DNA of 64,000 bases from an uncultured Serinicoccus sp. (lineage in GTDB: Bacteria > Actinomycetota > Actinomycetes > Actinomycetales > Dermatophilaceae). The DNA is taken from assembly GCF_947500995.1 (NCBI RefSeq), contig NZ_CANMUA010000002.1, positions 186,001-250,000 on the forward strand. The letters are read 5' to 3'. The notes beneath the pieces are model-generated. The model saw only the letters and a program-made list of their open reading frames with translations, had not been told where the DNA came from and searched no databases. Shown here one piece after another: positions 1 to 7,811 of the stretch (the stretch's first letter is position 1; every line of letters starts with the position of its first letter). The translations under genes and the position numbers were made by a program.

Positions 1-1
1 G

Positions 2-679
2 ACGGTCGCCGCCCTCGCGCTCCTCCTCGGGGGCGGCACCGCCGTCGCGGCGGGCCTGTCGGGATCCGATGACACGCTCTCGCCGCCGGCGCTGACCGTC
101 GCCCCGGACGGTCGGTCGGCGACCACCCAGACGGTGCAGGCACCGAAGCCGTCGACCTCTCCCCCGGCCCGGGAGGAGTCGCCCCGTGCGCCGGGAGCGG
201 ACCGAGACGAGGACGCCGAGGAGCTCACCCCGGTCGCGCAGCCCACCTCGGTGTCCATCCCCGCGATCGGCGTCACCTCCGACCTGCTGCACCTCGGCCT
301 GGACGACCAGGGGGCGCTGGCCGTCCCCGAGGGCCAGGACTACGACTCCGCCGCCTGGTACGACGGATCCCCCCGCCCCGGCCAGGACGGCCCCGCCGTC
401 ATCCTCGGCCACGTCAGCGGCGCCGCCGGCCCCTCCGTCTTCTTCGACCTCGCCCGCCTCCAGGTCGGCGACACCGTCGAGGTCTCCCGCGCCGACGGCA
501 CCACCGCCACCTTCGAGATCTACGACCTGCGCCAGTTCCCCAAGGACACCTTCCCCACCGCCCAGGTCTACGGCAACACCACCGGACCCGAGCTGCGCGT
601 CATCACCTGCGGCGGCACCTTCTCCGACACCACCGGCCACTTCGACGACAACATCATCGTCTTCGCCCGCGAGGTCTGA
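2..679 (+). CDS. Class F-like sortase, 5' end outside window
   Basis: Membrane-anchored cysteine transpeptidase of the sortase superfamily, acting outside the cell on sorting-signal proteins. The frame is open from base 2 with no stop and begins with a hydrophobic stretch (TVAALALLLGGGTAVAAGLSG-like, about residues 1-20 of the visible part), so the true start lies upstream of the window; the GTG at 134 would delete the membrane anchor. A Pro/Glu-rich linker follows, then the sortase domain with the catalytic histidine in LGHVSG and the catalytic cysteine in RVITCGGTF near the C-terminus. No sorting substrate is visible in the window. Family assignment is firm; the class (E/F) is inferred from the TCGG motif and lack of extra domains. 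Confidence 0.85.
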   Translation, partial: TVAALALLLGGGTAVAAGLSGSDDTLSPPALTVAPDGRSATTQTVQAPKPSTSPPAREESPRAPGADRDEDAEELTPVAQPTSVSIPAIGVTSDLLHLGLDDQGALAVPEGQDYDSAAWYDGSPRPGQDGPAVILGHVSGAAGPSVFFDLARLQVGDTVEVSRADGTTATFEIYDLRQFPKDTFPTAQVYGNTTGPELRVITCGGTFSDTTGHFDDNIIVFAREV

Positions 680-798
680 CCCGGACCTGCTCCGTCCCCG
701 GCATACGGTGGGGTATGCCCGCCCCCGTCCGCCCGGCGTCGGTCACCGACCTCGACACCTGAGAGCGGTCGCGCGCGCAGGGGCGAGCGGCCCTCGCC

Positions 799-1161
799 TC
801 ACCAGCAGAGGCAGAAGGGGTGACCGGCGGGGTCGGCATACACCTGGAAGCCGTGCTCTTCGGTGAGGTCGTCGGCCTCCTGGAGCACGGTGGCGCCCCA
901 CCCCAGCGCCTCGTCGTGGGCGGACGCGATCTCGGCGACCACCAGGTCGAGGTGCATCTGCTGCGGCAGCCCGTCGGGCCACTCGGGAGCACGCTGACCC
1001 GGGGCCAGCTGCACGCACAGGGCCTCGCTCTCGCCCACCCGCACCGACCACCAGTCGTCGTCCTCCTGGTGGGCCGTGCCGCCCAGCATCCCGGCCCAGA
1101 AAGCGGCCTCCGGCTCCGGGTCGGCCGCGTCGAGCACGAGGATGTGCGCCTTGATGTCCAT
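799..1161 (-). CDS. VOC (glyoxalase/bleomycin resistance) family protein
   Basis: About 120 residues, one vicinal-oxygen-chelate module: begins MDIKAHILVLDAADPE, has AAFWAGMLGG typical of the first beta-alpha unit and ends with YADPAGHPFCLCW, the usual VOC C-terminal strand. Substrate unknown; such proteins are often annotated as glyoxalase or antibiotic-binding. I place the start at the ATG 1161 because the family begins at this point; an in-frame GTG at 1194 would add 11 unrelated residues. Neither start has a clear ribosome binding site. It is convergent with the sortase gene and is the first of two VOC genes in this area. Confidence 0.75.
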   Translation of the reverse strand: MDIKAHILVLDAADPEPEAAFWAGMLGGTAHQEDDDWWSVRVGESEALCVQLAPGQRAPEWPDGLPQQMHLDLVVAEIASAHDEALGWGATVLQEADDLTEEHGFQVYADPAGHPFCLCW

Positions 1162-1214
1162 CCGGTCAGTCTGCCCGTGCTGCACGCCGGGCACCAGGTC
1201 CCCGACGTCCCCGG

Positions 1215-1228
1215 CCTAGCGTGGGCCC
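1215..1228 (+). promoter_or_regulatory. Putative leaderless promoter -10 box
   Basis: The box TAGCGT lies seven bases before the ATG at 1229, with no ribosome binding site between. This spacing puts the transcription start at or next to the start codon. The same arrangement recurs before several other genes in the window. Confidence 0.4.
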
Positions 1229-1573
1229 ATGCACTGGACCCGCTCGTCGGTGGCCTGGGTGGCCGCGCTCGTCGCCCTCTTCGCGCTCCTGAGGGCGCTG
1301 CGCCGGCTTCTCGAGCCCGAGGACCGTCCCCTGGCGCTGGTCGTCGCGGTCGTCGTCGTCGCCGCAGCGGCGCTCATGCCGCCCGCACGGGGCCATGTGA
1401 CCGCCGAGCAGGCCGGGTGGCGCACGGCGCTGCAGGTCTTCCTCGCCGCAGCCGTGACCGCGCTGGGCGCGCTGGCGGGTCTGGGGGTGGTGGTGGCCGG
1501 CGGGCTCGGCATCGCGGCCGCCGCCACCGTGCCGCTGGCCTGGCCGGCGCCCCGGCAGCACCCGCAGAGGTGA
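1229..1573 (+). CDS. Small hydrophobic membrane protein
   Basis: 114 residues, not recognised. Three likely membrane segments: about residues 8-24 (VAWVAALVALFALL), 35-50 (LALVVAVVVVAAAAL) and 70-105, which is glycine/alanine-rich. No conserved motif or signal is visible. The start is fixed by a TAGCGT box seven bases upstream, suggesting a leaderless message. It stands alone between two leftward VOC genes, so context gives no function. Confidence 0.6.
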   Translation: MHWTRSSVAWVAALVALFALLRALRRLLEPEDRPLALVVAVVVVAAAALMPPARGHVTAEQAGWRTALQVFLAAAVTALGALAGLGVVVAGGLGIAAAATVPLAWPAPRQHPQR

Positions 1574-1588
1574 GCGCCGGCCCCGTCC

Positions 1589-2317
1589 TCAGCCCTCGGC
1601 GTCCGCGAGGACGCAGAACTCGTTGCCGGACAGGTCGTGCATCACCACCCACGGGTGACCGTGCGCCCAGTCGTCGGTGGCCAGGGTCGCGCCGAGCGAC
1701 AGGGCCAGGTCGACGAGAGCCCGCTGGTCCGGGCCGCCCGGGGTCGGGCGCACGTCGAGGTGGGTGCGGTTCTGGCGGACCTTCGGCTTGGGCTCGGGGC
1801 ACAGCTCGAGCAGCGGGCCACGCAGGCTCGGGTGGCGCAGCGTGACCGGCCCGACCCCCGGCGCGGGCACCCAGCCGGTGAGCGCGGCATACAGCTCGCC
1901 GTCCCGCCGCGGGTCGGCGCTGTCGAGCGGGAGCGCGGCGATCGGCCCGGTGTCGGAGTAGGCGGCGCGCTCCTCCATCACGCAGAAGGCGTTGCCGTCC
2001 GGGTCGGCCAGCACGACCCACGGCACCTCCCCCTGGCCGATGTCGACCGGGGTGGCCCCCAGCCCGGTGAGCCGCTCCACGACCTGCTGCTGCTGCGCCC
2101 CGCCCCTCAGGTCGAGGTGCAGCCGCCACCCCGGTGGCGGAGGCTCGGCGGCCGGCTCGATGCACATGTCCAGCCAGACCTCGTCGTCGACCCACAACCG
2201 GCCCTCGTAATCCTCCGGGCTGCCCGGGGCCAGGTCGACCAGGCCCAGCGCCGCCGACCAGAACCGGCCCGTGACCTGCGGGTCACGGGCCTGCAGGACG
2301 ATGTTCTCCAACCGCAT
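1589..2317 (-). CDS. Two-domain VOC family protein
   Basis: 242 residues with two tandem VOC modules. The first runs about residues 1-118 (start MRLENIVLQARDPQVTGRFW, end VLADPDGNAFCVME), the second about 130-240, ending with VVMHDLSGNEFCVL. Each module repeats the tryptophan-rich FYxAALG-type start and the D..GNxFCV end of the fold. The tandem pair can form one metal site as in glyoxalase-like dioxygenases, but metal ligands are not convincingly visible, so the function may be binding only. It is divergent from the AtoE transporter gene; the 86-base gap has a CTAGCGT box for the rightward gene. Confidence 0.75.
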   Translation of the reverse strand: MRLENIVLQARDPQVTGRFWSAALGLVDLAPGSPEDYEGRLWVDDEVWLDMCIEPAAEPPPPGWRLHLDLRGGAQQQQVVERLTGLGATPVDIGQGEVPWVVLADPDGNAFCVMEERAAYSDTGPIAALPLDSADPRRDGELYAALTGWVPAPGVGPVTLRHPSLRGPLLELCPEPKPKVRQNRTHLDVRPTPGGPDQRALVDLALSLGATLATDDWAHGHPWVVMHDLSGNEFCVLADAEG

Positions 2318-2403
2318 GTCGCGAGCGTAGGTCTCCTGGGTGACAACCGCCGTCCGCTAGCGTCTGCCCAGCCCGTCCCACCCACGACATCGAGGTCACC
2401 CGC

Positions 2404-3771
2404 ATGAGCCAGACCCAGCCCCGGACCCGCACCGGGGTCCAGCGCGCCATGGGCCCGCTGAACTCCGTCGTCGAGCGCTTCATCCCCTCGGCGCTGGTCT
2501 TCGCGATCGTCCTGACCGTCCTCGTCATGGTCGCCGCCCTCGGTCTCACCGACGCCGGGCCGGTCGACGTGGTCCGCACGTGGGGCGACGGGCTGTCCGG
2601 ACTGCTGGCGTTCATGACCCAGATGGCGCTCATCCTGCTGCTCGGCTACATCCTCGCCAACACCGGCCCGGTCCGGGCCGGTCTGCGCCGGCTCGCGGCG
2701 GTGCCCCGCGGCCGGGTCATGCCCTACGTCTTCGTCGCCCTGGTGACCTGCGTGGCCGGGCTGTTCACCTGGGGCCTCGGGCTGGTCGTCGGCGCGCTGC
2801 TCGCCAAGGAGGTCGCCGCCGGGGGCCGCCGCCGGGGCGAGCCACGGCACTTCCCCCTGCTGGTCGCCGCCGGCTACACCGGCATGGTCGTGTGGCACAT
2901 GGGCTACTCCGGCTCGGCACCGCTGGTCGCGGCCACGCCCGACAGCTTCGTCAGCGAGCAGCTCGGCCAGCCGCTGCCCATCACCGAGACGACCTTCTCG
3001 ACGTGGAACATCATCACCGCCCTCCTGGCCGTCGCCGTGGTCGCCGGCACCATCGCGCTCATGGCCCCGCGCCACGGCGCCGGGATCGTCGAGATGCCCG
3101 AGCACCGGATGGCCGACGACGAGGTCACCTACGACGTCACCACCCCCGCCGACCGCCTCGACGCCTCGCGCGTGCTGACGCTCGTCCCCGGGCTGCTGCT
3201 GCTGGCCTACCTCGTCATCCACTTCAGCGGCGGCGGGACCATCACCCTGGACATCGTCAACTGGAGCTTCCTCACCCTGTGCCTGCTCCTGGTCCGCAAC
3301 CCCTTCGAGATCATCGAGCTCACGCAGCGCGCCGCGTCGAACGTCGGCGAGATCCTGCTGCAGTTCCCGCTGTATGCCGGGATCATGGGCATCATGGCCG
3401 GCACCGGGCTCATCACGGTGCTCTCGGAGGCGCTCGTCTCGGTCTCCACGCCCGCCACGTTCGGCCTGCTGGCCTTCCTGTCCGCCGGCATCGTCAACTT
3501 CTTCGTGCCCTCCGGCGGCGGCCAGATCGCCGTGCAGGGCCCGGTCCTCCTCGAGGCCGCGAGCAGCCTGGGCGTCGACCCCGAGGTGGCCGTCATGGCG
3601 ATCGCCTACGGCGACCAGTGGACCAACATGATCCAGCCGTTCTGGGCGCTGCCGCTGCTGGCGATCGCGGGGCTCAAGATCCGCGACATCCTCGGCTACA
3701 CCACGGTCATCCTGCTGACCACCGGGGTGCTGTTCGCGGCCGCGCTGCTCGTCCTCGGGTCCGGGGTGTGA
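2404..3771 (+). CDS. Short-chain fatty acid transporter, AtoE family
   Basis: 455-residue polytopic membrane protein. The family features are the N-terminal SVVERFIPSALVFAI stretch, a run of about 10-12 hydrophobic segments and the conserved FFVPSGGGQIAVQGP loop near residue 370 with GDQWTNMIQPFWALP after it. Members (E. coli AtoE type, DcuC superfamily) carry short-chain fatty acids across the inner membrane. The gene is convergent with nagB, four bases apart, so it is probably a separate unit even though it adjoins the amino-sugar locus. Acetate released by NagA is a conceivable substrate, but that is only a guess from position. Confidence 0.85.
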   Translation: MSQTQPRTRTGVQRAMGPLNSVVERFIPSALVFAIVLTVLVMVAALGLTDAGPVDVVRTWGDGLSGLLAFMTQMALILLLGYILANTGPVRAGLRRLAAVPRGRVMPYVFVALVTCVAGLFTWGLGLVVGALLAKEVAAGGRRRGEPRHFPLLVAAGYTGMVVWHMGYSGSAPLVAATPDSFVSEQLGQPLPITETTFSTWNIITALLAVAVVAGTIALMAPRHGAGIVEMPEHRMADDEVTYDVTTPADRLDASRVLTLVPGLLLLAYLVIHFSGGGTITLDIVNWSFLTLCLLLVRNPFEIIELTQRAASNVGEILLQFPLYAGIMGIMAGTGLITVLSEALVSVSTPATFGLLAFLSAGIVNFFVPSGGGQIAVQGPVLLEAASSLGVDPEVAVMAIAYGDQWTNMIQPFWALPLLAIAGLKIRDILGYTTVILLTTGVLFAAALLVLGSGV

Positions 3772-3775
3772 GCGC

Positions 3776-4561
3776 CTACAGCCCCTGCCACGCCGGCTTG
3801 GCCGCCCACGCCTCCCGGTAGTAGCCGGCGAGCTCCAGCCTGCCGGCCGCCGCCTCGTCCAGCAGCACGCTGACGTGCGGGTGCCACTGCAGGACGGTGG
3901 CCGGCCAGCGCGCCGACACCGCGCCCTCGACCAGCTCGGCGGCGGCCCGGGCCTTGTGCTCCCCCGTCGCCAGGAGCACGACGTGGCGCGCCTGCAGGAT
4001 CGTGCCCAGGCCCTGGGTGAGGCAGTGCGTGGGCACGGCGTCGACGTCGTCGTCGAAGAAGCGGGCGTTGTCCTCCCGGGTGCGCCGCGTCAGTGTCTTG
4101 ATGCGGGTGCGGCTGGCGAGCGAGGAGCCGGGCTCGTTGAAGGCGATGTGCCCGTCGGTGCCCAGCCCGAGCAGCTGCACGTCGACGCCGCCGGCCTCGG
4201 CGATGCGCCGCTCGTAGTCGGCGGCCGCGGCCGGCAGGTCCTCGGCGTCGCCGGGCGGGGTGTGCACCCGCTCCGCCGGGATGCCGGCGGGGTCGGTGAG
4301 CTGCTCGCGGATCTCGGTGCGGTAGCCGGCCGGGTGGCCCGCGGGCAGCCCGACGTACTCGTCCAGCGAGAACGTGCTCACCCCACCCAGGTCGAGGGTG
4401 CCGGCCCGCACCCGGGCCAGGAGGTCGGCATACACCGGGCGCGGGCTGGAGCCGGTCGCGAGGCCGAGCACGGCGTCGGGCCGGGAGCCGACCAGGCGGG
4501 CGATCACGTCCCCCACCAGCCGCCCCCGCTGCTGCTCGTCGTCGCAGATGACGACCTCCAT
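3776..4561 (-). CDS. nagB: Glucosamine-6-phosphate deaminase NagB
   Basis: 261 residues. Converts glucosamine-6-phosphate to fructose-6-phosphate plus ammonia, the last step of amino-sugar catabolism. Visible hallmarks are LGLATGSSPRPVY (phosphate-binding loop), STFSLDEYVGL with the catalytic aspartate, LLGLGTDGHIAFNEPGSS, and a late ATGEHKA motif. Length is normal for the family. The ATG at 4561 shares one base with the anmK stop (TGATG), so the two are translationally coupled and nagB is the last gene of the leftward operon murK-murQ / anmK / nagB. Together with nagA of the opposite operon it completes GlcNAc-6-P use. Confidence 0.93.
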   Translation of the reverse strand: MEVVICDDEQQRGRLVGDVIARLVGSRPDAVLGLATGSSPRPVYADLLARVRAGTLDLGGVSTFSLDEYVGLPAGHPAGYRTEIREQLTDPAGIPAERVHTPPGDAEDLPAAAADYERRIAEAGGVDVQLLGLGTDGHIAFNEPGSSLASRTRIKTLTRRTREDNARFFDDDVDAVPTHCLTQGLGTILQARHVVLLATGEHKARAAAELVEGAVSARWPATVLQWHPHVSVLLDEAAAGRLELAGYYREAWAAKPAWQGL

Positions 4562-5769
4562 CAGCCCACCACCTCCAGGCGGGTCGGGGCGGTCGGGGCT
4601 GGCCCGGGGAGGCTCAGCGCCCCGTGGCCGGGGGTGATGCGGCCGGCCAGCCGCGCGTGCCGCGCCCCGGTAACGCCGGCGACGGTGCCGGGCAGGCCGT
4701 GCCAGGTGAGGAAGCCGAGGAGCGCGAAGAGGCACGCCTCCTTGGCGTCGACAGGTATGCCGTGCGCCTGGCTCGTCGTCACCCGCGCGTCCGGGAGCGC
4801 CTGGGTCAGGCCGCGGAGCAGGGTGGCGTTGCGCGCGCCACCGCCGCTGACGACGACCTCGCCGGGCGCGAACGGCACCAGCGCGTCGGCGACCGTCCGC
4901 ACGGTGAGCCGGGTGAGGGTCGCGAGGAGGTCGAGGTGCGCGACCTCGCGGCCGAGCGTGCTGAGCGCCGCGTCGACGTGCCCGAGGTGGAAACGCTCCT
5001 TGCCGGTCGTCTTCGGCGGCGCCTGGGCGTAGTAGTCGTCGGCCAGCAGCAGCGCGAGCAGCTCGTCGTCCACCCGCCCCGCCGCGGCGCCCGCCCCGTC
5101 CGCGTCGTAGGACCGGCGGCCACCGCTCTCGCGGGTCACGACGGCGTCGACCAGGGCGTTGGCCGGGCCGGTGTCGAAGGCGCGCACGGCCGGGGTCGGC
5201 GAGGCGGGCGTGGTCGGCGTGGTCGGGGCGTCGGCGGGCACGACGGTGACGTTGGCGATGCCGCCGAGGTTGAGCGCGGCGCAGGTGTGCCCGCGCCCGC
5301 CCAGCCAGAGCGCGTCCCAGGTGCTGGCCAGCGGCGCCCCCTGGCCTCCCGCAGCGACGTCGGCGACGCGCAGGTCGGACACGACCGGCGCACCGACGCG
5401 CTCGGCGATCCAGGCGGGCTGGCCCAGCTGCAGGGTGCCCCGGACCTCGCCGTCGACGACGTCGTGGAAGAGCGTCTGGCCGTGCGAGGACACCAGGTCC
5501 GGGGTCCCTCCGGCGAGCTCGTTCCCGAGCGTGGCACCCGCCTCGGCGAACGCCTGCCCGAGCCGGGTGTCGAGGCGGCACACCTCCTGCATCCCGAGGC
5601 GGCCCGGCGGGAAGGCGGCGAGCACGTCGGCCCGCAGGTCGGGGTCGAAGGGCACCGTCCCCGCACCGAGCAGCCTCGCCCGCACCAGGTCGCGGTCGAG
5701 GCGGAGGTCGAGCGCCGCGACGTCGATCCCGTCCACGCTGGTCCCGGAGCCGGCCCCGACGACGATCAC
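4561..5769 (-). CDS. anmK: Anhydro-N-acetylmuramic acid kinase AnmK
   Basis: 402 residues from a GTG at 5769. AnmK opens the 1,6-anhydro ring of anhydroMurNAc while phosphorylating it, giving MurNAc-6-P, the substrate of MurQ. The family start motif GxGSGTSVDGID (residues about 6-16) binds ATP; HGQTLFHD, LGGIANVTV, FDTGPANALVDAV and VVSGGGARNATLL are all typical. The start is chosen because the family begins just before the SGTS loop and because GTG 5769 overlaps the upstream stop by four bases (GTGA). It ends one base into nagB. Unusually for a Gram-positive, anhydro-sugars imply turnover by lytic transglycosylases. Confidence 0.93.
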   Translation of the reverse strand: MIVVGAGSGTSVDGIDVAALDLRLDRDLVRARLLGAGTVPFDPDLRADVLAAFPPGRLGMQEVCRLDTRLGQAFAEAGATLGNELAGGTPDLVSSHGQTLFHDVVDGEVRGTLQLGQPAWIAERVGAPVVSDLRVADVAAGGQGAPLASTWDALWLGGRGHTCAALNLGGIANVTVVPADAPTTPTTPASPTPAVRAFDTGPANALVDAVVTRESGGRRSYDADGAGAAAGRVDDELLALLLADDYYAQAPPKTTGKERFHLGHVDAALSTLGREVAHLDLLATLTRLTVRTVADALVPFAPGEVVVSGGGARNATLLRGLTQALPDARVTTSQAHGIPVDAKEACLFALLGFLTWHGLPGTVAGVTGARHARLAGRITPGHGALSLPGPAPTAPTRLEVVG

Positions 5770-7730
5770 CGGCGACCCCCGTCCGCCCGGGCGAGCGCCC
5801 CCCGCACCGACCCACCGCCCTCGGTGAGGGCCCTGCGGGCCTGGTCGGTCGGCATACCTCCGAGGAGCTGGACGACCGCGACCTTCGTGCTCCAGCCGGC
5901 CTCCTCCAGGGCCGCCGCGGCGGCCTCGGCGTCGCACCCGGCGACCCGCTGGACCATCCGCACGGCGCGGTCGCGCAGCTTGACGTTGGAGGCCTGCATG
6001 TCGACCATGAACGGCCCGTGGGTCTTGCCCAGCCGCACCATGACCGCGGTCGAGAGGGCACCGAGCAGCATCTTCTGCGCCGAGCCGGCCTTGAGCCGTG
6101 TGGAGCCGCTGATGACCTCCGGTCCGGTGGGGATCTCGACGGCGTGGTCGACCCCGGCCGAGGCCCGGGCTCCCTCGTTGTTGGAGACGGCGACCGTGAG
6201 CGCGCCGACCTCGGCGGCCGCCGCCAGACCCTCGAGGACGTAGGGCGTGCGGCCCGACGCGCTGATGCCCACCACGACGTCCTGCGGCCCGACGCCGGCC
6301 TCGCGCACCATGGCCGCCCCGGCCGCGCCGTCGTCCTCGGCGCCCTCGCGCGCCTCGACCATCGCCTCGACGCCCCCGGCGGGCAGCGCCCGCACGAGGT
6401 CGGCGGGGGTGCCGTAGGTCGGCGGCAGCTCCGAGGCGTCGACGAAGGCGAGCCGTCCCGGCGTCCCGGCGCCGAGGTAGAACATCCGCCCGCCTCCCCG
6501 GAGCCGCTCGGCGATGTCGTCGACGGCCGCCGCCACGGCGGGGACCACGCCGAGCAGGGTGGGCGCGACCGTGGCCTCGGCCCCCCAGAGCTCGCGCAGC
6601 ACCGCCGCGGTGTCGCGCTCGTCGAGGTCGAGCAGGTCCTCGCGCACACCCTCGGTCGCCAGCGCGCCGATGACCTCGGCGAGGGTGTCGTCCGCGGGCT
6701 CCGGGGTGGTTCGGTGTGTCCCGGACGCGCGTCCGGTGCGGGAAGGGGCGTCGTGGCCCCGACCCGAGCGGGCAGCGCGGCGGGTCACGCTCACCTGGCC
6801 GGCCAGCACCGGTCCCGGCTCGCCCGCCCACGCCTGGCGGGCGAGGGTCTCCGCGCCGTCCAGCGACGTCCCGGCCGCCCGCAGCACCTCACCCCCGACC
6901 GCGGCCGCGAAGGGCTCGGTGAGCAGCGGACCGACCTCGACCAGCCCCCCGGCCAGGCAGACCGGCAGGCCGGGGTCGAGGGCGTCGCGGCAGGCCAGGG
7001 CGGTGCGGGCCAGCGTCTCGCCGGCCTCCTGCCAGATCTGCACGGCCACGGGGTCGCCGCCGCGTGCGGCCTCGGCGACGTCGCGGGCGAAGGAGGCGAG
7101 GAGCCGGGAGGGGTGCTCGGCCGAGTGGACCGCCGACGGCAGACCGGTGAGGTCGCCGAAGCGCCGTGTCGCCGCCTGCTCCAGAGCGGCCGAGCCACCC
7201 CTGCCGTCCCGGTGCTCGAGGGCGGCGCGCAGGCCGGCGCGGCCCACGGCATACCCGCTGCCGTCGTCCCCGAGCAGGAAGCCCCACCCGTCACGGACCG
7301 CGGTGCGCCCTGCCCCGTCGGCTGCGAGGGCGACGGCGCCGGTGCCGGCCGCGACGACGACCCCGGGCCGGTCCCCGACCGCCCCGGCGTAGGTGGTCGT
7401 CACGTCCCCGGTGAGCACCACCGTGTCGGCGACCTCGTCCAGCAGGGTCGCCGCCAGGTCGTCCCGTCGGGCGCTGGCCGCGTGGTAACCCACGAGCCCG
7501 ACGGCCAGGACGTCCACCCGCTCCCCGGCGAGCCCCAGCGCGCCGGTCAGCGACCGCACCGCCCCCACGACCTGCTCCACCCCGTCGGCGGCCGCCAGGC
7601 CCACGACCCCCGGGCCGTCGGCCTCGCGCACCTCCTCGCCGCGGCGCCAGCGGCCCCGGGCTCCGGTCTTGCCGAGGTCCACCGCCAGGAGGTCGACCGC
7701 CACGCCGTCGTGCTCGTTCGTCGTTGACAT
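5766..7730 (-). CDS. Fused amino-sugar kinase and MurNAc-6-phosphate etherase (MurK-MurQ)
   Basis: About 654 residues with two complete enzymes. Residues about 12-305 are a BadF/BcrA-type ATPase fold sugar kinase (LLAVDLGKTGARGRW, VVVAAGTGAVALA, FLLGDDGSGYAVGR), the type of Clostridium MurK that phosphorylates MurNAc and GlcNAc. A linker of about 35 residues rich in Arg/Thr/Ser follows. Residues about 345-650 are MurQ: MFYLGAGTPGRLAFVDASELPPTYG contains one catalytic glutamate, EGAEDD the second, then GISASGRTPYV and STRLKAGSAQKM. The protein would turn MurNAc into GlcNAc-6-P plus lactate in one polypeptide. ATG 7730 follows a GTG at 7733; either may be used. First gene of the leftward operon. 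Confidence 0.88.
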   Translation of the reverse strand: MSTTNEHDGVAVDLLAVDLGKTGARGRWRRGEEVREADGPGVVGLAAADGVEQVVGAVRSLTGALGLAGERVDVLAVGLVGYHAASARRDDLAATLLDEVADTVVLTGDVTTTYAGAVGDRPGVVVAAGTGAVALAADGAGRTAVRDGWGFLLGDDGSGYAVGRAGLRAALEHRDGRGGSAALEQAATRRFGDLTGLPSAVHSAEHPSRLLASFARDVAEAARGGDPVAVQIWQEAGETLARTALACRDALDPGLPVCLAGGLVEVGPLLTEPFAAAVGGEVLRAAGTSLDGAETLARQAWAGEPGPVLAGQVSVTRRAARSGRGHDAPSRTGRASGTHRTTPEPADDTLAEVIGALATEGVREDLLDLDERDTAAVLRELWGAEATVAPTLLGVVPAVAAAVDDIAERLRGGGRMFYLGAGTPGRLAFVDASELPPTYGTPADLVRALPAGGVEAMVEAREGAEDDGAAGAAMVREAGVGPQDVVVGISASGRTPYVLEGLAAAAEVGALTVAVSNNEGARASAGVDHAVEIPTGPEVISGSTRLKAGSAQKMLLGALSTAVMVRLGKTHGPFMVDMQASNVKLRDRAVRMVQRVAGCDAEAAAAALEEAGWSTKVAVVQLLGGMPTDQARRALTEGGGSVRGALARADGGRR

Positions 7731-7754
7731 CACGGGAGGCAGTATGCCAATCTC

Positions 7755-7789
7755 TGGACCATTGGTCTAACACCGTTGGTCTAGATGAC
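7755..7789. promoter_or_regulatory. DasR/NagR-like operator pair in a divergent promoter
   Basis: In the 80-base gap between the two amino-sugar operons the sequence TTGGTCTA occurs twice, at 7762-7769 and 7776-7783. The second reads GTTGGTCTAGATGAC, close to the known DasR site (TGGTCTAGACCA core); the first sits in an imperfect dyad TGGACCATTGGTCTA. The GntR/UTRA regulator encoded at 9413 is the likely binder, with an amino-sugar phosphate as inducer. Placement would let it control both operons at once. Confidence 0.7.
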
Positions 7790-7811
7790 TCTGACAAGGA
7801 CGTGAGAGCAG

